Translations under genes and position numbers: made by a program | The notes under the pieces: generated by a model | Database searches by the model: none | Seen by the model: the letters and a program-made list of their open reading frames with translations, nothing else | What the model was told of the DNA's origin: nothing | Part shown: positions 43,303-51,513 of the stretch, piece after piece | How the letters are laid out: every line of letters begins with the position of its first letter | Position numbering within the stretch: position 1 is the first letter of the stretch | DNA from: Prevotella sp. | GTDB taxonomy: Bacteria > Bacteroidota > Bacteroidia > Bacteroidales > Bacteroidaceae | Assembly (NCBI GenBank): GCA_017538105.1 | Contig: JAFYJN010000040.1 | Location: 39,428-103,427 of the forward strand | Reading direction: 5' to 3' | Length of the DNA stretch: 64,000 bases

Positions 43303-44151
43303 TCAAGAGAATTTGATGTGATCAATCAGTCGTATGGGAGTCTTTCCGCAATACACGGTGATACATCCCACCACACGTTCTGAATCGTCCCAATTTTTCA
43401 CTTCTTGCAGCGTATTGCCATCGACGATGGCGAAATATTCCACATCAAGTCCATCTATGGCGTTGATGGTTTCGACCACCTTGTCGTGAGTTTCTTCCAC
43501 GGAATGTTTTTTGGCATATTTCACGCCCATCACCAATGTTTTATAGATGTTGGGAGCGATGGCCCTCTCGTCTGGTGCCAGCAACGTATTCCTGCTGCTT
43601 TTAGCCAGTCCGTCGTCATCTCTTACGATGGGACATTCCACGATTTCCACAGGCAGGGAAAGCGCCTTGACCATACATTTCACGACTGCTATCTGCTGCC
43701 AGTCTTTCTCTCCGAAATAAGCTTTCCCTGGTCTGACGATATAGAACAGTCTGCTCACCACCTGACACACCCCGTTGAAGTGTCCTGGTCTGTGTGCGCC
43801 CTCCATAACAGTGGAAACAGGCGGATATTCGAATTGCCGTTTGTCGGGCGTGGGATACATCTCTTCCACGGAAGGAGCGAACACAAAGTCGGCCCCCACC
43901 TTTTCGAGCAATTCACAATCCTTCTTCAGGTCACGCGGATAGTTCTTGAGGTCGTTCTTGTCGTTGAACTGTGTAGGGTTGACGAAAACCGACACTACGG
44001 TGACATCATTCTCCTCCACGCATCTTTTCACCAGAGAAGCATGTCCCTCGTGCAGTGCCCCCATGGTAGGGACCAGCCCCACGGACACCCCCTTTTTCCT
44101 CAGTTCGAAAAGTTCGTTCTGCAGTTCTGCGTTTTTCTGAAATACCTTCAT
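43303..44151 (-). CDS. panC: Pantothenate synthetase
   Basis: 282 residues from ATG 44151 ([20 protein letters not shown]). The nucleotidyl-transferase signature is [20 protein letters not shown] (HEGH about 34-37), with [13 protein letters not shown] and [15 protein letters not shown] as further ATP and pantoate contacts. Joins pantoate and beta-alanine, which panD supplies. Confidence 0.97.
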   Translation of the reverse strand: MKVFQKNAELQNELFELRKKGVSVGLVPTMGALHEGHASLVKRCVEENDVTVVSVFVNPTQFNDKNDLKNYPRDLKKDCELLEKVGADFVFAPSVEEMYPTPDKRQFEYPPVSTVMEGAHRPGHFNGVCQVVSRLFYIVRPGKAYFGEKDWQQIAVVKCMVKALSLPVEIVECPIVRDDDGLAKSSRNTLLAPDERAIAPNIYKTLVMGVKYAKKHSVEETHDKVVETINAIDGLDVEYFAIVDGNTLQEVKNWDDSERVVGCITVYCGKTPIRLIDHIKFS

Positions 44152-44295
44152 ACTTAGGTAACAAATCATTTATTTGGGTGCAAAATAACTACATTTTTCT
44201 CAAATTAGGAAAGAAATATGTGAAAAATATCCTCAAAGGACCTTGGTTTTCCTTAAATTAAACAAAAAGAATACTTAAAAATCGACTTTTTTTTG

Positions 44296-44303
44296 TACTT
44301 TTG
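44296..44303 (+). promoter_or_regulatory. Minus-7 element of the starch-synthase-like/DUF4270 operon
   Basis: TACTTTTG, about 64 nt before the start at 44367; divergent from panC. Confidence 0.5.
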
Positions 44304-44366
44304 CACATTGATAGGCTGTATTGTCATCTTTTCAGCCGTAAAAGAACCCAAAAATTAGGATTGTCA

Positions 44367-45173
44367 ATGAAAGTATTATTCATCAACCAAGAGATTACGC
44401 CTTACGTAGCGGAAAGCGAAATGTCGATAATGGGTAAGAATTTGCCACAAAGCATGCAGGAGCAAGGTTTTGAGATACGCACATTCATGCCCAAATGGGG
44501 AACCATCAATGAACGTCGCGGCCAGCTACATGAAGTGATACGACTTTCTGGCATCAACCTGATTATTGACGATACCGACCATCCTTTGATTATCAAGGTT
44601 GCCTCAATACCCGTGTCCCGTCTGCAAGTATATTTCATTGACAACGACGACTATTTCCAAAAGCGTAAGATGACAGAAGACGAGAGTGGCGAGGAATATC
44701 CTGACAATGGTGAGCGCGCCATCTTTTTCGCCCGTGGCGTGCTGGAGACGGTGAAGAAACTTCGTTGGGCTCCCGACATCATCCATTGCCAAGGTTGGAT
44801 GAGCAGTGTCGTTCCCCTGTATGTGAAGACCGCCTACAAGGAAGAGCCCTGCTTCGCCAATTCCAAGGTTGTCACATCCCTGTTCCACGACCAGTTGAAG
44901 AACGACCTCGGCACCAATTTCAAGCGTTGCCTGGAGTTCCGCGAAGTGAAGGAGGATATGTTGAAGGATTACGCCAACGATTTCGATTTCATGGAGTTGG
45001 GCAAGCTTGCCATCGACTACAGTGACGGTATTGTTGAAGCCAGCGAGACAGCCAACGGCGAGTTGCTGTCGTATGCCGAGCAGCGTTCACTTCCCATCCT
45101 CCGCTATCCAGGCCAAGAAGATTTCGGATTAAAATACAAAGACTTTTACCAGCAATTACTTCCTACAGAATGA
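44367..45173 (+). CDS. Short glycogen/starch synthase-like protein (GT5 N-terminal domain only)
   Basis: 268 residues from ATG 44367 (MKVLFINQEITPYVAESEMS). It matches the N-terminal GT-B lobe of starch synthases, including PDIIHCQGWMSSVVPLYVKT (about 138-157), but the C-terminal lobe with the nucleotide-sugar site is missing: full GlgA has about 480 residues. The substrate-binding KxGG motif is also replaced by a SEMS-type text. It cannot be a complete glycosyltransferase alone. Short versions of this size occur in Bacteroidetes; their role is unknown. It overlaps the DUF4270 gene by 4 nt. Confidence 0.8.
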   Translation: MKVLFINQEITPYVAESEMSIMGKNLPQSMQEQGFEIRTFMPKWGTINERRGQLHEVIRLSGINLIIDDTDHPLIIKVASIPVSRLQVYFIDNDDYFQKRKMTEDESGEEYPDNGERAIFFARGVLETVKKLRWAPDIIHCQGWMSSVVPLYVKTAYKEEPCFANSKVVTSLFHDQLKNDLGTNFKRCLEFREVKEDMLKDYANDFDFMELGKLAIDYSDGIVEASETANGELLSYAEQRSLPILRYPGQEDFGLKYKDFYQQLLPTE

Positions 45174-46639
45174 GCCACATCATCAAGAACATTTGTTTGT
45201 TCGCATTTGCCATCCTTGCGATGAATGTTCTCACAGGTTGCGACGACCAGTCGACCGACACTTTCGGTGTCAGTTTGTTGGACCGCAGCGATAATGTCAC
45301 CATCACCAATGCCACTTTCAAGGCCAGTTCCCGTTCAGTGAAAGCCGACGCCATCTGGGCGCGCAGCTCCACGGGTTACCTGGGCAAAGTGAAAGATCCC
45401 GAGACCGGCGGATATGTCACCGGTAGTTTCATGAGTCAGTTTCACGCGTTGGAAGACTTCGAGATGGTGGAGGAGTCGATTATCACCAGTCGTGAAGACG
45501 GCCTTATCATTGCCGACTCTTGTGAGGTGCGTCTGTTCTTCACCAGTTTCTTTGGCGACTCCCTCGCCACGATGAAGCTCACCGCCCATGAGTTGGACCA
45601 TCCGATGAAAGAGAACCAGCATTACACCAGTTCTTTTGACCCCGTGGCAGAAGGTTACACCCGTGAGGGAGGCATCAAGAAGAGCCGCTCCTACACGTTG
45701 GTGAATTATCCCGACGGCACCCAACGTTTTGACGATAACTATGTGAAGAATATCTGTGTGCCGTTGAATGAGCCTTACACCTCGAAAGAAGGTGTCACCT
45801 ACAACAATTTCGGCACTTACATTCTTCGCACCTACTATGCCCATCCGGAATATTTCAAGAATTCCATCAGTATGATGGAGCATGTGCTCCCCGGTTTCTA
45901 TTTTGAATATTCCGGTGGTGTCGGCTCCATGGCATATATCATCACTCCCCAGCTGAATATCTATTTCCGTACGACCAAAGACAGCAAGGAGAGCAACCAG
46001 ATACTGCTTTTCTCAGGTACCCAAGAGGTGCTTCAGACGACGAAAATCACCAATGATGACAACACCATCGAATCATTGGTCAACGACCCCACCTGCACCT
46101 ATCTGAAGACCCCCTCCGGCATTTTCACCGAGTTGACACTTCCCATCAATGAGATGATGTCAGGTCATGAGAATGACACCATCAACCAGGTGAAGATTTC
46201 CATACCGCGCATCAATTCTGCGATGCAAAATGAGTGGTTGTTATCGGCACCGAGTTATGTATTGATGGTCCATGCAGACAGTGTATCGACTTTCTTTGAC
46301 AATGAGCAGCTCTCCGACAACAAATATTCTTTTTTAAGCTCTTTTTCGAACAAGACAAACAGTTATACGTTCAGCAACATCTGTACGCTTGTGAGTCGTA
46401 TCGCAGCCCTTCGCGAGTCAGGTCTGAAGAGCGACAGCGAATGGGAGTCGAGACATCCCAATTGGAATCGTGTGATGCTTATCCCTGTCTCCGCTGAATT
46501 CAAGAACCAAACCAGTTATGGAGGCACTACCACGACCACACTCATCCACCTGACGCACGACCTGTCCCTGGGCAGCACCCGATTGATCGGCGGTGATTCG
46601 GCTCTGGAGTTGCAGGTGATATACAGTAAGTTTAAATGA
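45170..46639 (+). CDS. DUF4270-like lipoprotein
   Basis: 489 residues. Lipoprotein signal (FAFAILAMNVLTGC, lipid Cys about 24). The rest is beta-rich, with conserved-looking blocks STGYLGKVKDPETGGYVTGS and RTYYAHPEYFKNS, recognised as DUF4270. No catalytic residues are known. It is translationally coupled to the starch-synthase-like gene and followed after 26 nt by a 42-residue protein; the set recurs in Bacteroidales, which suggests a shared envelope role. Confidence 0.78.
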   Translation: MSHIIKNICLFAFAILAMNVLTGCDDQSTDTFGVSLLDRSDNVTITNATFKASSRSVKADAIWARSSTGYLGKVKDPETGGYVTGSFMSQFHALEDFEMVEESIITSREDGLIIADSCEVRLFFTSFFGDSLATMKLTAHELDHPMKENQHYTSSFDPVAEGYTREGGIKKSRSYTLVNYPDGTQRFDDNYVKNICVPLNEPYTSKEGVTYNNFGTYILRTYYAHPEYFKNSISMMEHVLPGFYFEYSGGVGSMAYIITPQLNIYFRTTKDSKESNQILLFSGTQEVLQTTKITNDDNTIESLVNDPTCTYLKTPSGIFTELTLPINEMMSGHENDTINQVKISIPRINSAMQNEWLLSAPSYVLMVHADSVSTFFDNEQLSDNKYSFLSSFSNKTNSYTFSNICTLVSRIAALRESGLKSDSEWESRHPNWNRVMLIPVSAEFKNQTSYGGTTTTTLIHLTHDLSLGSTRLIGGDSALELQVIYSKFK

Positions 46640-46665
46640 GCGAAGAGGGATGAACTTTAATTTAT

Positions 46666-46794
46666 ATGGCTGACAACTATTTAGAGCGTCGCAGAGAAAG
46701 TTACGAAGAGCGTAAGGAGGCGTGGCTTCGCAAGAAACGCGGACTGCCTGCATCCTCCAAACGTTTGGAACGTCCCGAAGACGAGGCGTTGTGA
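46666..46794 (+). CDS. 42-residue highly charged small protein
   Basis: MADNYLERRRESYEERKEAW and so on to PEDEAL, a single predicted charged helix with many Arg/Glu pairs and a Lys/Arg patch (LRKKRGLP). Starts 26 nt after the DUF4270 stop. I recall similar 40-50-residue proteins beginning ADNYLE in other Bacteroidales, sometimes mislabelled dehydrogenase; function unknown. Too short for most gene finders. Confidence 0.65.
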   Translation: MADNYLERRRESYEERKEAWLRKKRGLPASSKRLERPEDEAL

Positions 46795-46865
46795 TAACCC
46801 ATCCCGCCCCTCCCAAGGGAGGGCGTTGAAAGTGAGATTCAAGGGTGTTGGAGGTGAGGCTATAC

Positions 46866-46907
46866 AAAAACGATATAAGGGCGCTTACACGCCCTTATAT
46901 CGTTTTT
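46866..46907. terminator. Bidirectional terminator between small gene and xpt
   Basis: A 17-bp perfect stem (left arm starts AAAAACGATATAAGGG) with an 8-nt loop and T tracts in both directions. A C/G palindrome (CCTCCC, AA, GGGAGG) precedes it at about 46807-46822. Confidence 0.88.
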
Positions 46908-46923
46908 ATGTATATCAGTTCAA

Positions 46924-47493
46924 TTATTTTCTCAGTTTGATGACACAGTCGTCGAGATTGTCGACGATAGCAAGAGACTCCACCCTGACGCCTTCTTTTT
47001 CCAGTTGTTCGCGCCCTTTTTGGAAAGCCTTTTCAATGATGAATCCCATACCCACGAGTTGCGCCCCAGACTGTCTGACAAGGTCGAGAATTCCCATGGC
47101 AGCATTTCCATAGGCAAGGAAATCGTCGATGAAAATCACCTTGTCGCCCGCGCCGAGATAATCATGACTGATGACCACGTCGTATGAACGTTGTTTGGTA
47201 AATGAATATACGGTGGTGCTGAGCATATTCCCCATGGTAGAGGGTTTTTTCTTTTTCGCGAACACCACCGGCAGGTCGAGCAAGAATCCGAGCATGATGG
47301 CCGGTGCTATGCCACTAGCCTCGATGGTAATAATCTTGTTTGCCTCGGAGTTGGCAAATCGTTTGATAAACTCCACTCCTATGGCTTTCATGAGGTTAGG
47401 ATCCATTTGGTGGTTGAGGAACCTGTCAACTTTCAGTATTCCTCCGGGATAGCATCTACCCTCGTCGAGTATTTTTTCGTTGAGTAGTTTCAT
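46924..47493 (-). CDS. xpt: Xanthine phosphoribosyltransferase
   Basis: 189 residues. Type I PRTase fold with the PRPP motif [13 protein letters not shown] (about 124-136) and the N-terminal [20 protein letters not shown] expected of the Xpt family. It salvages xanthine to XMP in the cytoplasm. It is 43 nt downstream of the glucosaminidase gene. Confidence 0.94.
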   Translation of the reverse strand: MKLLNEKILDEGRCYPGGILKVDRFLNHQMDPNLMKAIGVEFIKRFANSEANKIITIEASGIAPAIMLGFLLDLPVVFAKKKKPSTMGNMLSTTVYSFTKQRSYDVVISHDYLGAGDKVIFIDDFLAYGNAAMGILDLVRQSGAQLVGMGFIIEKAFQKGREQLEKEGVRVESLAIVDNLDDCVIKLRK

Positions 47494-47536
47494 ATAGGCT
47501 ATGAGTATTTAAGATGTGCTTAAGGTTTGAGGATCG

Positions 47537-48460
47537 TTAATACACTCTCAAGCGGTCGCCCACTTTGAGTTGGTAATCGGGTGAGAGATTGTTGATTTTG
47601 TAAAGGAACTTGAGGCGTATGCCGTATATTTGCGAGATGAGATACATGCTTTCTCCCGGTCGCACGACATGGATATGGTCGCGGAACTCCTTGTCGGCAT
47701 GCTTGCGTTTCTTCTTCAAGTAGATAATGTCACCATCATACAGTTTGTCATTGTACGGCCGCTCATTGAATTTCGCCAAGTCATGTCCCGAGACGCCCAC
47801 CTCTCGTCCGATGGAAGCGAAGGTGTCGCCTTTGCGTGCCTTCACATAATAATTCTTGTTGTTTTTATAGATGGGATACTGTCGTTGCGAAGGTGTTGCC
47901 GGTTTCTCCGTCCCCGAATGTTCAGCCACATAGCGGTCATAATTTGTGGCGCGATCGTATCGGTCGAGCTGGTATAGTTCGATGATATTGATTAGCGCCT
48001 GCGCATAAGTTGGACTAGTGGCATAACCACATTCTTTCAGTCCCCTAGCCCACCCTTGGTAGTCGGTAATTCTAAGTTGGAACAGTCTTGCATATCGCCG
48101 ATGTTGTGTGAGGAATTTGGAGTGGTCTTCGTAGCTTTGCCTGGCATTGTCGTAGACTCGGAAACACTCGTTTTTCAAGTCATCATCTTTTCGCATGGTG
48201 CGTCCTGTCCAGTCGTGACATTTAATGCCGAAGTGGTTGTTTCCGATGCTGGCCAGTTCGCTTCTGCCCGCCCCACTCTCGAGCAACCCCTGTGCGAGCG
48301 TTATACTGGCAGGAATCTTATATTTAAGCATCTGTTCGATAGCCATGTCATGGTATTGGTCGATGTATGCCTGGTATACCGAGTTCCACCGAGGCTTCTG
48401 CGCCATAGCATGGCAGCAGAAGAGGCACAAGCCGACGAACAGCAAAAACGTTTTTCTCAT
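47537..48460 (-). CDS. Exported N-acetylglucosaminidase-like protein with LysM repeats
   Basis: 307 residues from ATG 48460, giving a signal peptide (RKTFLLFVGLCLFCCHAMAQ). A glucosaminidase (FlgJ/Auto-type) domain follows (about 30-180: ITLAQGLLESGAGRSELASI has the catalytic Glu; GNNHFGIKCHDWTG). Two LysM motifs lie at about 200-245 and 262-305 (YYVKARKGDTFASIGREVGV; HVVRPGESMYLISQIYGIRL). It trims peptidoglycan glycan chains. A TAGCTTTG element at 48481-48488 supports this start over one at 48517. Confidence 0.9.
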   Translation of the reverse strand: MRKTFLLFVGLCLFCCHAMAQKPRWNSVYQAYIDQYHDMAIEQMLKYKIPASITLAQGLLESGAGRSELASIGNNHFGIKCHDWTGRTMRKDDDLKNECFRVYDNARQSYEDHSKFLTQHRRYARLFQLRITDYQGWARGLKECGYATSPTYAQALINIIELYQLDRYDRATNYDRYVAEHSGTEKPATPSQRQYPIYKNNKNYYVKARKGDTFASIGREVGVSGHDLAKFNERPYNDKLYDGDIIYLKKKRKHADKEFRDHIHVVRPGESMYLISQIYGIRLKFLYKINNLSPDYQLKVGDRLRVY

Positions 48461-48480
48461 TATCCGTATGAATTTGCGTA

Positions 48481-48488
48481 CAAAGCTA
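48481..48488 (-). promoter_or_regulatory. Minus-7 element of the glucosaminidase-xpt operon
   Basis: TAGCTTTG on the minus strand, 20 nt before the start codon. Confidence 0.5.
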
Positions 48489-48540
48489 CAAAAAAAAAAT
48501 GATTTCAACCATGCCACGACATATTTTGTCGTTTTTTTAT

Positions 48541-48548
48541 TACTTTTG
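48541..48548 (+). promoter_or_regulatory. Minus-7 element of the folK-M64 operon
   Basis: TACTTTTG immediately before the folK coding region; it bears on the start of that gene. Confidence 0.45.
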
Positions 48549-48552
48549 CAAT

Positions 48553-48930
48553 GTGAGAGAAGAACGCATCATCATCGCCCTGGGCTGCAATGTGCACCGT
48601 CAGCGCAACATGCGTGCCGCCCGCGCCTTGCTGTCGGAGTTCATCCCCGACTTGCAGTTCACACGCAACATAAAGACGCAACCCATCGGAACCGTTGGCG
48701 GATTACCCTACCTGAACTGTTTAGGATGGGGGTTCACCAGCCATCCGCGGTCCTCTCTCTCCTCCATGCTGAAAGAGGTGGAACAAGAGTGCGGCAACAC
48801 CTCCGAGAAGCGTCTGTCTGGCCAGGTGGAGATGGATGTCGACCTATTGCTGTACGGCAGCCAGCGTCACCATGAGAAAGATTGGTCTCGCCCATATATC
48901 GCCACCTTACTTGAAGAGATTGGCAATTGA
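48553..48930 (+). CDS. folK: HPPK-like (folK) protein, divergent short form
   Basis: About 125 residues if it starts at GTG 48553; ATG codons at 48499 and 48511 lie upstream of the likely promoter. It reads RIIIALGCNVHRQRNM (the HPPK start is usually LGSNLGDR), GGLPYLNCLGWG, and VEMDVDLLLYG in place of the usual PRTIDLDLLLYG. The aspartates that bind magnesium (D and D in MDVDLL) are kept, but the arginine before them is not. It would pyrophosphorylate hydroxymethyl-dihydropterin in folate synthesis, or be a derived paralogue. It lies 26 nt ahead of the M64 peptidase. Confidence 0.65.
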   Translation: MREERIIIALGCNVHRQRNMRAARALLSEFIPDLQFTRNIKTQPIGTVGGLPYLNCLGWGFTSHPRSSLSSMLKEVEQECGNTSEKRLSGQVEMDVDLLLYGSQRHHEKDWSRPYIATLLEEIGN

Positions 48931-48956
48931 AAAGCACTATCTATCATTCACATATC

Positions 48957-50246
48957 ATGAGAATTAAACCACTATTTATCATCCTTTGTCTGGGCATCGG
49001 CCTGTCCATCCAAGCCCAGCAGTTTTCCGACTATTTCGAGGAAGGTACCCTTCGTCTGGACTATATTTTCAGTGGCAATTCCAGCCACCAAGAGATATCG
49101 CTTGACGGCATGAGCCATATCCCCCGCTGGTGGGGTAAGCACGACCGTCTGTCGGAAGTGCCTGTTGAAGGCAATGGGCAGGTTATCGTCCGCGACCACC
49201 GTAGCGGCACCGTCATCTACCGCCATTCCTTTTCCACCCTTTTCCAAGAATGGCTGAGCTATGATGAAGCCAGCACCGCCAACCGTTCTTTCGAGAATGT
49301 CTTCCTTGTTCCCATGCCCAAGGACAGCGTCGACATCACCGTCGACCTGCGCAATAACCGTCGTGAGACTATGGCGAGCATGACCCATACCGTAAACCCA
49401 CGCGATATCCTTATCCGTCGTATCGGCGAACGCGGCGTGACCCCTTACGAGACGTTGCAGCAGGCCCGAGACACCACCCGTTGCATCCACATCGCCTTTT
49501 TGGCCGAGGGCTATACCGAGAATGAGATGGGCATCTTCCTTGCCGATGCCCGTGAAGCCATCGGCGCCCTGTTCGAGCATGAGCCATTCAAGAGTATGCG
49601 CGACCGTTTCCACATCATCGCCGTGAAGTCGCCCTCCGAAGAGAGTGGCACAAGCATGCCACGTGTGGGTGACTGGCGTCGCACCGCCGTTAGTTCCCAT
49701 TTCGACACGTTCTATAGCGACCGTTACCTGACCACCCTTCACCTGAAGACTCTTCACGACTGGCTTGCCGGCACTCCCTACGAGCATATCATCGTGCTGG
49801 TGAACACCGACAACTACGGCGGTGGAGGCATACTCAACTCCTACAACCTGAGCATGACCCACCACCCTTTGTATCATCAAGTGGTTGTCCATGAGTTTGG
49901 CCATAGTTTCGGAGGCTTGGGTGACGAGTACGCCTATGAAAACGAGCCCATCCCCATGTATCCCCACGACGTGGAGCCATGGGAACCCAACCTCACCACC
50001 CTGGCCGACTTCCATGGCAAGTGGGAGGACATGATAGAGAAAGGCACTCCAGTTCCTACACCCGAGTCAACGAAACCAAAAGTGATTGAGAGGCGGGTGG
50101 GTCTGTTCGAGGGTGCCGGCTATAGTCTAAACGGCGTGTACCGTCCCTGTCAGGACTGCCGCATGCGCACCAACGACAACCCCATTTTTTGTCCGGTATG
50201 CACACGCGCCCTCACCCGTCTCATCCAATTCTACACTGGCGAATGA
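48957..50246 (+). CDS. M64-family zinc metallopeptidase (IgA-peptidase-like), exported
   Basis: 429 residues from ATG 48957, giving a signal peptide (FIILCLGIGLSIQAQ). An N-terminal beta-domain (about 20-150) precedes the catalytic domain: HIAFLAEGYTENEM, VNTDNYGGGG, and the zinc motif VVHEFGHSFGGLGDEYAYE (about 310-328, HExxH). The last part holds four cysteines (CQDCRMRT; CPVCTRAL), possibly a metal site. M64 includes Clostridium ramosum IgA peptidase; the native substrate here is unknown. It overlaps the following TPR gene by 4 nt (ATGA). Confidence 0.9.
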   Translation: MRIKPLFIILCLGIGLSIQAQQFSDYFEEGTLRLDYIFSGNSSHQEISLDGMSHIPRWWGKHDRLSEVPVEGNGQVIVRDHRSGTVIYRHSFSTLFQEWLSYDEASTANRSFENVFLVPMPKDSVDITVDLRNNRRETMASMTHTVNPRDILIRRIGERGVTPYETLQQARDTTRCIHIAFLAEGYTENEMGIFLADAREAIGALFEHEPFKSMRDRFHIIAVKSPSEESGTSMPRVGDWRRTAVSSHFDTFYSDRYLTTLHLKTLHDWLAGTPYEHIIVLVNTDNYGGGGILNSYNLSMTHHPLYHQVVVHEFGHSFGGLGDEYAYENEPIPMYPHDVEPWEPNLTTLADFHGKWEDMIEKGTPVPTPESTKPKVIERRVGLFEGAGYSLNGVYRPCQDCRMRTNDNPIFCPVCTRALTRLIQFYTGE

Positions 50247-50977
50247 AAACCATGTTCCTCCATGCCATGGTGGCCTTGGTGCTGTTATCGAGCTGCATGA
50301 CGGTTTCCTCCCAGACCCGCGACAGCGAGCGTCTGGGCATGGCCTTGGAGTATTTCGCTAGCGGCAAGTATCACGAGTCACTACTCATCTTGGAGCGCCT
50401 TGACAAGCAATACACGCTGAACGAGCGTTTCCACGCTTATATGGGCATCTGCTATTTCCATGAGTGGGACTATGCCAAGGCCATCACTTTTTTGGAACGC
50501 GCCATGCCATCGCTCGAAGTATTCGCGCCGCATGAGCGCAGCGTCTATTACTACACCACTGGCGAGAGCCATTTTCAATTGGAACATTTTGCCGAGGCCA
50601 TCCCATGGTATGAGCGCACACTGACCGTGTGTTACGATAATGAGAAAGCCCACATCCATTATCGGCTGGGGTTCTGCCATATGTTTCTGAAAGATTGGGA
50701 AGGTGCCGTCTCATCCTACCGTGAGTCACTGTCATGGTATGAGCTCTATCCCCAGTTGGAAGAGGCGCGCGCTCGGATTGCCCAGATAAAAAACATACTC
50801 AAGGGTTGTGAACATGAGTTGCGAGTAGCGAATGATGAATTACGAATGAGGAGTGAGGAACAAACAGGCATTGGGCAGGTACGCGATGTTCATGTGCGTG
50901 ACACCATACAGGCCGACAGTGTATATACCATCGACCTGCAGAAGCTGTATGAACAGAAGATAGAAGTTGGGGAATGA
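50243..50977 (+). CDS. TPR lipoprotein coupled to the M64 peptidase
   Basis: 244 residues from ATG 50243. Lipoprotein-type signal (ALVLLSSC, Cys about 17). Four to five TPR units run from about 30 to 185 (LGMALEYFASGKYHESLLIL; AHIHYRLGFCHMFLKDWEGA). The C-terminal 60 residues are charged and carry DTIQADSVYTIDLQKLYEQK. Overlap with the M64 stop suggests joint translation and a shared envelope complex. Confidence 0.8.
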   Translation: MKTMFLHAMVALVLLSSCMTVSSQTRDSERLGMALEYFASGKYHESLLILERLDKQYTLNERFHAYMGICYFHEWDYAKAITFLERAMPSLEVFAPHERSVYYYTTGESHFQLEHFAEAIPWYERTLTVCYDNEKAHIHYRLGFCHMFLKDWEGAVSSYRESLSWYELYPQLEEARARIAQIKNILKGCEHELRVANDELRMRSEEQTGIGQVRDVHVRDTIQADSVYTIDLQKLYEQKIEVGE

Positions 50978-51017
50978 GTAAGTCTCACCCTATCCATCCC
51001 CCAAGGAGAAAGGATGA

Positions 51018-51500
51018 TTATTGGTGCATGTCTTCATCTGCGAAGCTGAGAGGGAGTAGGCTTTCGGCAGAATCTACCACATATATGCCCTCCGTGCCAT
51101 AAAGCAGGATGCGCATGGGAACATTATAGCGTTGTTCCACTTCAATCATCACCTGTCGACATGCCCCACAGGGCGAAACAGGCTTGGGTGTCAGTCCGTG
51201 TTCATTTTTTGCCGCTATGGCCAATATTTTCACTGACATTTCAGGATGATTGGCCTGTGCAGCGAAGAGTGCCACCCTTTCCGCACAAAGTCCGCTGGGG
51301 AATGCCGCATTCTCCTGGTTGGCCCCTCTTACCACCGTACCGTCATTGAGCAGCACCGCCGCCCCTACGTTGAAATTCGAGTATTTGGCGTACGACCCTT
51401 CGGTAGCTTTTATGGCCTCGTTGATGACCATCCGGTCAGTATCACCCAGTTCATCGTAATGGCACAGCCGCACGTTGGTTTTTAGTACTATTGTTTTCAT
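51018..51500 (-). CDS. cdd: Cytidine deaminase
   Basis: 160 residues. Zinc and catalytic motifs CAERVA (within GLCAERVALFAAQ, about 71-83) and PCGACRQ (about 108-114) are exact. Deaminates cytidine and deoxycytidine in pyrimidine salvage. Standard homotetramer size. Confidence 0.95.
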   Translation of the reverse strand: MKTIVLKTNVRLCHYDELGDTDRMVINEAIKATEGSYAKYSNFNVGAAVLLNDGTVVRGANQENAAFPSGLCAERVALFAAQANHPEMSVKILAIAAKNEHGLTPKPVSPCGACRQVMIEVEQRYNVPMRILLYGTEGIYVVDSAESLLPLSFADEDMHQ

Positions 51501-51513
51501 AGGCTCTATTTCT

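Noticed and set aside
48972-50015. 347-codon minus-strand frame
   Set aside because: It lies antisense to the M64 peptidase, whose HExxH motif and signal peptide prove the plus frame.
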